This document shows, in pieces, positions 22,077-29,964 of a stretch of 29,964 nt of DNA. The stretch covers positions 1 through 29,964 of the forward strand of contig JBBSFE010000083.1 of NCBI GenBank assembly GCA_038239005.1, in the 5' to 3' direction. Within the stretch, counting starts at the first letter, position 1; the number at the start of each line of letters is the position of its first letter. Under the pieces are notes generated by a model. It did no database searches. It had not been told where the DNA came from and saw nothing but the letters and a program-made list of their open reading frames with translations. The DNA is from DASXHD01 sp038239005 (GTDB lineage: Bacteria; Myxococcota_A; Polyangia; Polyangiales; Polyangiaceae). Made by a program: the position numbers and the translations under genes.

Positions 22077-23236
22077 TCAGAAGTGAAAGCGAAAGTTCGT
22101 GGTGCCCCAACCTGCGCCGGCCGCGAGCGTTCCGGGGACGGGGTCGTTGTGATTTTGCGAGACGACGATACCCGCCGCGACGCCAACGCCAATCACCGCC
22201 GCCGTGCTGAGAACCCACCAAACCCACGTTTTCTCGGCGTTCAGTGTGACGGGAATGGATCGCTCTTGGTCGTCGTCGAGAACGACCTCTTGCGTATACG
22301 TGTAGAATCCATCCTTCTTCACGACGATGGTATGGCCGTGCTTCGACTCGAGTGGTCCATCCCACGCGGTGCTGCCGACGCGCTTGCCGTCGATCTCGAT
22401 GATCGCGCCCGCGGGCGCCGCGGAGATCCGCAAGACGCCTTCATGGCGCTTCGGCGGAAGGATGATGACGAGCGCGGTCTTGTCGCGGTACTTGACGACG
22501 ATCGGCTGGCGCGACGTCACATATTCGTCGGCGCGCGCTTCGACGATGTGGGTGCCGTCGGTGAGGTCGCCGTCGAATGGGGAGTTACCGACATCTCGCC
22601 CATCGATGTAGAGCGCTGCGCGAACGGGGCCGCTGACGTCGATGCGCGCGTGACCGAGGCGCTCGGTCGGGACGAGCTTGAAATCGATTTGCGCGCCCGC
22701 GCCGCTCACGGTTTGCTCTTTCGAGATTTCAGTAAAGCCGACCTTCGTGAGCTTGACGGTGTGTGTGCCGACGTCGATCGTCAGCGGCGCCGAGAACGGC
22801 GTCGTGCCGGGTTGTTCGTCTTTGTCGATCGTGAGCGTGGCGCCGGGCTCGTTGGCGGTCACTTGAAGGGTGGTGATGAGCGGCTCGAGCGTCGCGAGGA
22901 CTTCGCGGATTTTCTCCACCTCGCCTGCCGGCACTTTTCCCGAGGCTTCGGCGATCTCTTTGCGAAATGCCGCCGACGCTTTGATGTAGTGCCCGAGATT
23001 TTTCTCGCACACCGCGACGTTGAAGAGCACGCGCGGATTGTGGGAGAGGTCGTAGGTGTGCTCGTACTCGGCTTTGGCGGCTGCCCAGTTTTGCGCGTCG
23101 AAGAGCTCGCGTGCGTTGTCCCAGCTGGTGCGCGCGGCTACCGGCAAATCTTCACGCACGGTCTTCTTCGGTTGGGCGTCCGCCGTGACCGCGTCGCAGA
23201 CCGTAAAGAGTGCGATGGCCACGAGCACGCGACCCT

Positions 23237-23240
<4 letters not shown>
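22077..23240 (-). CDS. TPR/PEGA repeat protein with C-terminal membrane anchor
   Basis: 387 residues from ATG 23240. A signal peptide (MKGRVLVAIALFTVCDAVTA) is followed by helical TPR-like sequence (about 40-115: ARELFDAQNWAAAKAEYEHT, PRVLFNVAVCEKNLGHYIKA). Three PEGA-type beta modules follow: about 120-190 (ATLTIDKDEQPGTTPFSAPL), 200-265 (AALYIDGRDVGNSPFDGDL) and 268-340 (AIIEIDGKRVGSTAWDGPL). A single membrane helix (WVWWVLSTAAVIGVGVAAG) lies near the C terminus. The product is exported and would display its modules in the periplasm. Its ATG overlaps the kinase stop by 4 bp, so kinase and this protein are made together, an arrangement common in myxobacteria; it may be the sensor or substrate side of the kinase (inference). 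Confidence 0.88.
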
Positions 23241-24673
<1,433 letters not shown>

Positions 24674-24707
24674 CGCGCGATCAACGCCGCAACATACCAC
24701 GCCCCAA

Positions 24708-26444
24708 TCACGGCGTGAGGGTGACCTCGCAGCGCGCGCTCGCCGCGCCGTCTGGGGGCTGCGAAAACTGGATGTCTTTGAATGTCTTCACGATGCATGC
24801 GATCGCTTTTTTGTCGCCCTTGCGGGGCCCCTCGGCACGCGCGCTCGTCACAGTGCCATCGCGAGCGATGGCAATTCGCACGCCCGCGCTGGTTTCCACG
24901 CTCAAGTCTTGCGCGCAGTCGCGAAACAGGTGCCCGCTGAAACCGAGGACGGAATCTATCGCGGAATCGGGTAAGCCTTGCGCGCTCGTCGCCCCGAACT
25001 TCACGCCGTCCTCCAAGAGCCAATCCCCGCGCGGCCGCCAATCGAACGTCGGCTTTGCGGCCTCGCGTTGCTTGTTCGTTCGGCGGTCCGTCGTGAGCCT
25101 GATGTCCGGCGTGAACACATCGGTCGCGCGAAGGTCCTCCGCGACGAGCCAAATCGTCGAGAGCGTGTCTTCGTCGCGCGGCGCGATGTAATACATCTCG
25201 CTCGGGCCCTTGATGGTGGCGAGGGCGGCGCGTCGTGCGGCGACGTCGGCGGGTGTGGCGCCCATCGGTATGACGAGATCCGTGGTCGTGCCCCGCATGA
25301 GGCGCGCGGTCGCGCCTTCGAGCAGGAACACGAGCACGTCACCCTCGATGACCTGCGATGTGAACACGATGTCGGCCGTGCGCGCGCTCTCCGCGATGTA
25401 CACGCCGACGGGTCCGAGCGCCGCTGCGTCGGGGTGCGGCGACGGCGCCAGATAGAGCGCGAAGGTCAACAAACGATCGTCGGCCGGCTGCGCTTTTCGA
25501 AGCGTCGCGAAGGTCGCGTCGCGGTCGGCGACGAGTCCCACGCGATCCACGGCGAAGGAGTCGTATTGTGTGATTGGACCGTCCTTGCCAATCACCACGG
25601 TTGGACCGCTCAGCGGAGGCGGTCTCCAGTCGACGGACTCGGTCGTGGCGATGTGAACGTCAGGGTGTCCGCTGGCTGGATCGACCACGCGAAATGGCCG
25701 CATGTCGATTCGATGAATGATCCACGGCGCGGCGACGGCAGCGATCACGCACATGACCATCGCGCCGATGGCGCGCTCGCGAAGGCGCACCATCGCGCCG
25801 GCGAGCACGACCGCGACAAGGACGGCGAGAGCTTCCGACACGTGGATGACGGTGGACGCGCGAGACACCGATTGGATGCGCTCGGCAACACGCGGCGCCC
25901 ACAATGAGCGTAGACCGACATAGCTCGCGAGCGCGTACGCCGAGACGTTGGCGAAGAGCGCCACGGACGCGAACGCGGCGGTGACGAGCGCGGGCGGCGA
26001 GTGGTCCCGAAGTCGACGCTGGAGCGCGGCGAGCGCAACAACCAACATCGCGAACGCGGACATCGCGGCGGCGATCGAGAGCAGCCCCCCGGAATGCTCG
26101 CTCGAGGACACGAACCTGCCCGCGGACCACTCGGAAATGTCGTGGCCGGCAATGTCCCGCAAGCCGAACCGCCTGTGCACGAGCGCGCCCCCGAGCCCCG
26201 TCAGATACGGGACGAGAGCGATCCCATAAAGCGTCGCTGCCGAGATGCGCCGCCCTCGAACATAGAGCGCACCGACAACGGCGAGGGCGATGATGGTCGC
26301 GATGTAGGCGAGCGCGAGCGCCGCAGCGGGTTGCCCGGCGCGGTCGAACACGTTCCCCGCCTTCTCGAGCCCGCCGAGCGCGAGCGCAAAGACGAAGAGA
26401 GGCCCGAAGAGTGCGAGAAATGAGGCGACGAGATGCGGAACCAT
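24708..26444 (-). CDS. Polytopic membrane protein with GYS/AgmX-like C-terminal domain
   Basis: 578 residues from ATG 26444. Residues 1-245 hold about seven membrane helices (for example LVASFLALFGPLFVFALAL, ALAYIATIIALAVVGALYV, ALVTAAFASVALFANVSAY). A soluble middle part (about 246-490) has no known family. The last 80 residues (CAQDLSVETSAGVRIAIARD, DKKAIACIVKTFKDIQF) match the pattern of the AgmX/GYS-type domain found at the ends of many myxobacterial proteins: paired Cys, 'xxDGxV', a second Cys in 'AC(I/L)xxxxxxxxF'. The start lies only 26 nt after the tRNA-Asp 3' end with no Shine-Dalgarno sequence and no terminator between them, so it is probably cotranscribed with the tRNAs. First protein gene of the kinase/PEGA/vWA unit. 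Confidence 0.82.
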   Translation of the reverse strand: MVPHLVASFLALFGPLFVFALALGGLEKAGNVFDRAGQPAAALALAYIATIIALAVVGALYVRGRRISAATLYGIALVPYLTGLGGALVHRRFGLRDIAGHDISEWSAGRFVSSSEHSGGLLSIAAAMSAFAMLVVALAALQRRLRDHSPPALVTAAFASVALFANVSAYALASYVGLRSLWAPRVAERIQSVSRASTVIHVSEALAVLVAVVLAGAMVRLRERAIGAMVMCVIAAVAAPWIIHRIDMRPFRVVDPASGHPDVHIATTESVDWRPPPLSGPTVVIGKDGPITQYDSFAVDRVGLVADRDATFATLRKAQPADDRLLTFALYLAPSPHPDAAALGPVGVYIAESARTADIVFTSQVIEGDVLVFLLEGATARLMRGTTTDLVIPMGATPADVAARRAALATIKGPSEMYYIAPRDEDTLSTIWLVAEDLRATDVFTPDIRLTTDRRTNKQREAAKPTFDWRPRGDWLLEDGVKFGATSAQGLPDSAIDSVLGFSGHLFRDCAQDLSVETSAGVRIAIARDGTVTSARAEGPRKGDKKAIACIVKTFKDIQFSQPPDGAASARCEVTLTP

Positions 26445-26470
26445 AACCGAATCAGAATCGAGAGAAATTC

Positions 26471-26547
<77 letters not shown>

Positions 26548-26577
26548 AGAACTTGGGTTTTCAAAGCGTGAAACATG

Positions 26578-26649
26578 TAGGCGGGACAGGGCTTGAACCT
26601 GCGACGTCCGGCGTGTAAAGCCAGCGCTCTACCACTGAGCTACCCGCCT
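26578..26649 (-). tRNA. tRNA-Val (anticodon TAC)
   Basis: On the minus strand it begins AGGCGGGTAGCTCAGTGG and closes with CCCGCCT plus discriminator A; CCA is not encoded, unlike the tRNA-Asp next to it. The anticodon arm is CTGGC-TTTACAC-GCCGG (one T-G pair) with anticodon TAC. The T loop is TTCAAGC. 72 nt. It is the first gene after the promoter at 26663-26690. Confidence 0.96.
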
Positions 26650-26662
26650 AAAGAGTGGGCGC

Positions 26663-26690
26663 AACATACTGACGCAGCGGGCTGGGTCAA
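26663..26690 (-). promoter_or_regulatory. Sigma70-type promoter of the tRNA operon
   Basis: On the minus strand TTGACC (26690-26685), a 16-bp spacer and TATGTT (26668-26663) are the best -35/-10 match in the window. Transcription would start near 26656, a few bases before the tRNA-Val 5' end at 26649. It may drive the tRNAs and, by read-through, the membrane protein, kinase, PEGA and vWA genes. Confidence 0.7.
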
Positions 26691-26746
26691 GCTGAAAGCA
26701 AAAAAGCAGTGAATGTAGCGAGCCTGCCCGTGCAACGGATTGGGCC

Positions 26747-27157
26747 ATGATGATCGCCGCTTCGACCCAAGAAGAGCACTACGATCTCGCCAGCGAGAGG
26801 CTCGATGAACGCGCCGCAGAAGCCCCGTTGCAGGTGCCTTCGCGCGACGCCATCGTGGAGCGGCTCGAGGCTTATCGCATTCTTCCGCCCTCCCACACGC
26901 TTCTCAGCGAGCACACGCTCGAGCAAGTCGAGCAGCTTTTCGTGACGTGGTTCGAGCTCAAGGACGACGGCTCTAGGCGCTCGGCGATTTCGTATTTGTT
27001 CGGCAACGAGTCCGAGGTTCGCACGGCGCTCCTCGCGATCGTGCCGCTCTATTACGACAGCATGTTCTTCGACGAGCGCACGCCGACGCGGGATCTCGTC
27101 GAAATCGCGCTCGTGGCGCACGCGAAGTGGCGGCGCTGGCTCGCGCCCGCGAGCTGA
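26747..27157 (+). CDS. Hypothetical soluble protein
   Basis: 136 residues from ATG 26747 (a second ATG follows directly). Mostly helical, acidic at first (STQEEHYDLASERLDERAAE), then HTLEQVEQLFVTWFELKDDG, SAISYLFGNESEVRTALLAI and a Trp/Arg-rich end (HAKWRRWLAPAS). No signal peptide, no membrane helix, no recognised family. It is transcribed away from the tRNA operon. The stop and that of the convergent outer-membrane protein gene abut exactly (TGATCA at 27155-27160). Coding is supported by codon bias; function unknown. Confidence 0.7.
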   Translation: MMIAASTQEEHYDLASERLDERAAEAPLQVPSRDAIVERLEAYRILPPSHTLLSEHTLEQVEQLFVTWFELKDDGSRRSAISYLFGNESEVRTALLAIVPLYYDSMFFDERTPTRDLVEIALVAHAKWRRWLAPAS

Positions 27158-28591
27158 TCACTTCGGGCGGCCGATGTCTTTCCGCAAATCGGAGACCGCA
27201 TTCGCGAGCGCTTTCAAATTGGTTGCGCCCGCAAGAACGAAGAGCACACCGAACGTGCGAACGCTCGTCGGCGTCTCGACGGGAGGATTCGCGTACACGT
27301 TCGGAGCGAATGCACTTCCCCACCCGTAGTACGCCTGCGCGCCGACGATGAGCGTGCCCGTGTCGCCGTGTGTTCCGACACCGAACGACAAGAGCAATCG
27401 ATTCACTTGCGCAGGCGCGAGGCTCGTCGGCGAGAGATTGTCGACGGCAGAAAAATCGGTCGCGAAGCCCGTCAGCAAGCTGAGCGAGCGACGCACGTAA
27501 AATTCCGCGCCGATCGATGCGTTGAGCGTTGGTTGATATCGCGTATGGAGAAGAAGGCTCGTTGGCGTCCCCGTCGTGGATGGCAACGTGAACTGCGCGC
27601 CTTGCGTCGAGAGCTCGAGGGCGTCGCCGTCGGCGAGCGCGAGTTGCCCGTCGAGCTCGACGGAGCCGCGTGGCCAATCCCACCCGACGCCGAGTGACAT
27701 GCGCGTCGGCTCACGCGCGTGAAACCCGCCTTGGCCGAGGTACGTCGTTGCGGCTTGGGCCGTCGAGCTCGTGAGCTGCACGTAGTTGCTCACGTTGCCG
27801 TGGCCGTAAATCGAGAGATCGGGCGATTGTATCGACGCGCCAATCGTGAGGTGACCAAGCGTGTACGTGGCGCCGAGGAGCGCGCTCAAGCCGAAGTCGC
27901 TGCCGCTCGCGCCGAACTCGTAGCTGCTCGACGTGGTGGGCAACCCCGCTGCGCTCGTGATGGCGCCAACGCTCGCCGAGCGGCCGAAGTTCGTGAATGT
28001 GCCTTGAATCGAAGCGCCAAGCGCAAACGAATCGGTGATGTCGACGGCGTAGGTTGGCGCGACGACGAACCGCTGCCAAGACATTCGCACCGAGCTCGAT
28101 TGCGCGGTGGTGCCGGTGCCTGGCATCGGCTGATAGCCCTGCCCTGTCCAATCGAATTGCTGAATCTCGGTGGTGCCGAAGCACGTCGCGAATTTCTCGG
28201 TGCCCGCGCGGCTGTCTTTCTTGTCGACGATGCGCGGCAGGCCCGTGAAAAGGCAAAACGTCGATGGGATGGCGTTGCCCGACACACGCGAGATGTCGGC
28301 GCCAGAGACGGGCGCGCTTCCATAAATCGGATCGACCGGCCCGGGCACGTACCAGTTCGACGCGTGGAGCAAGTCGAGCGAGACGAACGTCACCGAAAGC
28401 GCAAGCGTCGCCTCCACGCGCACGACGGTGGCCGGGTTCAAGAATGGCGCGGCGCCATCGGTGCCGAGTGCGATGCCCGTGTCGCCCATGAGCGCGGAGC
28501 GGCCGCCGAGTGCGGCGGAGCGATAGTTCCCCTGCGCGCGTGCAAGTGGCGCAGCGAGCACGAGGGCGCACATCGCGAGGGACCGCTTCAC
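27158..28591 (-). CDS. FadL/OmpP1-like outer-membrane protein
   Basis: 477 residues from GTG 28591, chosen because AGG lies 9 nt upstream and the signal peptide then begins properly (MKRSLAMCALVLAAPLARAQ); the frame is open further into lon. The mature start, RSAALGGRSALMGDTGIALG followed by FLNPATVVR, is the signature of the OmpP1/FadL/TodX family of hydrophobic-compound channels ('aLGGrgalMGgaGiAlaxDgaAxfxNPA'). The rest consists of alternating strands with many Gly, Ser and Thr (FALGASIQGTFTNFG, YTLGHLTIGASIQSPDLSIY, RMSLGVGWDW). The protein ends with RKDIGRPK rather than the usual terminal aromatic. The gene starts 16 bp after the lon stop, so it probably shares the lon transcript. Confidence 0.82.
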   Translation of the reverse strand: MKRSLAMCALVLAAPLARAQGNYRSAALGGRSALMGDTGIALGTDGAAPFLNPATVVRVEATLALSVTFVSLDLLHASNWYVPGPVDPIYGSAPVSGADISRVSGNAIPSTFCLFTGLPRIVDKKDSRAGTEKFATCFGTTEIQQFDWTGQGYQPMPGTGTTAQSSSVRMSWQRFVVAPTYAVDITDSFALGASIQGTFTNFGRSASVGAITSAAGLPTTSSSYEFGASGSDFGLSALLGATYTLGHLTIGASIQSPDLSIYGHGNVSNYVQLTSSTAQAATTYLGQGGFHAREPTRMSLGVGWDWPRGSVELDGQLALADGDALELSTQGAQFTLPSTTGTPTSLLLHTRYQPTLNASIGAEFYVRRSLSLLTGFATDFSAVDNLSPTSLAPAQVNRLLLSFGVGTHGDTGTLIVGAQAYYGWGSAFAPNVYANPPVETPTSVRTFGVLFVLAGATNLKALANAVSDLRKDIGRPK

Positions 28592-28607
28592 GTCCGCGAG
28601 CCTCGGC

Positions 28608-29964
28608 TCAAGCGGGAGCGGGAGCGGGACTCGGCTCACCGGCTGGTGGCGGTCCCCCGTGAGGCGCTTTCGTCGACGTCACGAGCTCGCCAAACGCGTA
28701 CTCCATGACGTCTTTGCGCTCGCCGAAGACTTGCTCCGGATTCGGCAAGCAGAGCGCCTCGCGCAGCACGTCATCCATGTGCTCGACGAGCACGATGCGC
28801 ATCGCTTTCAACACGCGCCGCGGCACCTCACGCAAATCTTTGCGGTTTTCGCGCGGCACGATCACCGTCGAGATCCCCAACCGATGGGCCGCGAGTAGTT
28901 TTTCCTTCAACCCGCCGATGGGCATCACGCGCCCGCGGAGGGTGATTTCTCCCGTCATCGCGAGATCGCGTTTCACCGGCACCTTGATGAGCGCGCTCGC
29001 GAGCGAGGTCGCCATGGTGACGCCGGCGCTGGGCCCGTCTTTGCGGATGAACTCGGGGAAGTGAACGTGCACATCCACCTTTTGATAAAACTCCGGGTCG
29101 AGCCCGAGCGTGCCCGCGCGTGATCGCACGTAGCTCATCGCGGCTTGCGCGCTCTCCTCCATGCCCTTCTCGAGCAACCCGGTGATGACGAGCTTGCCCT
29201 TGCCCGCAACGACCGCCACTTCGCACGCGAGGATCTCGCCGCCGCCATTCGACGTGACCGAAAGCCCGCTCGTGAGCCCGATTTCGTCGTGCTCTTCCTT
29301 CTTCGATGCGCGGAATTTCGGCACGCCCAAATACTGAGGGACGTCTTTGCCTGCGATCTCGACGGGCGGCATCGTCGGCATGACGTCGCTCGTGCCGCGA
29401 GCCTCGACAACCCGCTTGGCGATCTTGCGGCAAATCCCGGAGATTTCGCGCTCGAGTGAACGAACGCCCGCTTCGCGCGTGTAGTGGTGAATCACCGTGC
29501 GCACAGCGCTCTCGGTGATGGTCATCGGCACTTCGTCGAGCCCGCACTCTTTTTGCTGGCGCGGTACGAGGTACTTCATTGCGATGTTGAGCTTCTCGAA
29601 CTCGGTGTACCCACTGAGCTGGATGATCTCCATGCGGTCTTGGAGCGGCACGGGAATGCCCGAGAGCGTGTTCGCCGTCGTGATGAACATGACGTCGCTC
29701 AGGTCGTAGTCGATGTCCAAGTAGTGATCGTTGAACATCGCGTTCTGCTCGGGATCCAAAACCTCGAGGAGAGCCGCAGCGGGATCGCCACGGAAATCGC
29801 TCGACATCTTGTCGACCTCGTCGAGCAAGAACACGGGGTTGCTGGTGCCGGCCTTCTTCAAGCTTTGTATTATCTTCCCGGGCTTCGCGCGGTTGTACGT
29901 GCGCCGGTGCCCGGGGATCTCGGGTTCGTCTCTGACGCCGCCGAGCGCGAGGCGAACGAACTTG
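28608..29964 (-). CDS. lon: Lon ATP-dependent protease, C-terminal 451 residues
   Basis: The frame enters from the right edge (first full codon at 29963) and lacks the N-terminal substrate-binding domain and Walker A. Visible, in order: RLALGGVRDE and GHRRTY of the AAA+ module, Walker B PVFLLDEVDKM, FRGDPAAALLEVLDPEQN, sensor-1 region FITTANTLSGIP, arginine finger area DRMEII, then YTREAGVRSLEREI. The protease domain follows, with the catalytic Ser in KDGPSAGVTMAT and the catalytic Lys in GGLKEKLLAAHR. These place it in the LonA family, which degrades damaged and regulatory proteins in the cytosol. After the usual end it carries about 35 extra residues rich in Pro, Ala and Gly (GGPPPAGEPSPAPAPA). 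Myxobacteria can carry more than one lon; which copy this is cannot be told here. Confidence 0.96.
   Translation of the reverse strand, partial: KFVRLALGGVRDEPEIPGHRRTYNRAKPGKIIQSLKKAGTSNPVFLLDEVDKMSSDFRGDPAAALLEVLDPEQNAMFNDHYLDIDYDLSDVMFITTANTLSGIPVPLQDRMEIIQLSGYTEFEKLNIAMKYLVPRQQKECGLDEVPMTITESAVRTVIHHYTREAGVRSLEREISGICRKIAKRVVEARGTSDVMPTMPPVEIAGKDVPQYLGVPKFRASKKEEHDEIGLTSGLSVTSNGGGEILACEVAVVAGKGKLVITGLLEKGMEESAQAAMSYVRSRAGTLGLDPEFYQKVDVHVHFPEFIRKDGPSAGVTMATSLASALIKVPVKRDLAMTGEITLRGRVMPIGGLKEKLLAAHRLGISTVIVPRENRKDLREVPRRVLKAMRIVLVEHMDDVLREALCLPNPEQVFGERKDVMEYAFGELVTSTKAPHGGPPPAGEPSPAPAPA

Noticed and set aside
28592..28639. Earlier start for the FadL-like protein inside lon
   Set aside because: It would put a Pro/Leu-rich stretch before the signal peptide; GTG 28591 has better Shine-Dalgarno spacing.

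Overview
The window looks like a chromosomal segment of a high-GC myxobacterium (Myxococcota, most likely a Polyangiales/Labilithrix-like lineage). The signs are strongly GC-biased third codon positions, two Hanks-type Ser/Thr kinases, PEGA-domain proteins, many lipoproteins with Asp/Gly/Ser/Thr-rich linkers after the lipobox, Cys-rich secreted proteins and a REC-EAL protein. This placement is inferred from gene content; there is no rRNA here to test it.

Region 1 (1-4841): small secreted or lipoprotein genes of unknown function, an EthA-type Baeyer-Villiger monooxygenase, and a divergent pair made of a CPBP intramembrane protease translationally coupled to a 63-residue secreted peptide with a cystine-knot-like cysteine pattern. 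Region 2 (4842-7621): a decayed hipA toxin gene with two copies of a palindromic operator and an intact HipB-like regulator, convergent with a coupled pair encoding a Ser/Thr kinase with an unfamiliar N-terminal domain and a protein of two BRCT domains; a 30-codon membrane peptide ORF precedes the kinase. Region 3 (7679-14883): an N-acyl-D-amino-acid deacylase coupled to two tandemly duplicated zinc-dependent dehydrogenases, a convergent LD-carboxypeptidase, then a coupled PlsC-like acyltransferase and an atypical extended SDR that lacks a recognisable YxxxK, and a small unknown protein.

Region 4 (14901-20124): a lipoprotein, an AraC regulator with a cupin-like sensor, a REC-EAL c-di-GMP phosphodiesterase, and a divergent pair (lipoprotein plus PEGA/outer-membrane barrel protein). 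Region 5 (20133-26649, minus strand): a tightly packed unit starting with tRNA-Val(TAC) and tRNA-Asp(GTC) and running through a polytopic membrane protein with a GYS/AgmX-like tail, a membrane-anchored Ser/Thr kinase, a TPR-PEGA protein and a von Willebrand A lipoprotein. Region 6 (26747-29964): a small unknown protein, then lon (5' end cut by the window edge) followed by a FadL/OmpP1-like outer-membrane protein.

Best leads: the CPBP protease/knottin-like peptide pair; the kinase/BRCT 'writer-reader' pair; the hipA relic that keeps its regulator and twin operators; and a recurring TANNNT hexamer 6-9 nt upstream of start codons without Shine-Dalgarno sequences, which suggests frequent leaderless mRNAs. 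No CRISPR array, rRNA gene, insertion sequence or prophage was seen. The longest stretches without a confident gene are 50-187 and, if the small ORF at 1064-1276 is not real, 1024-1401.
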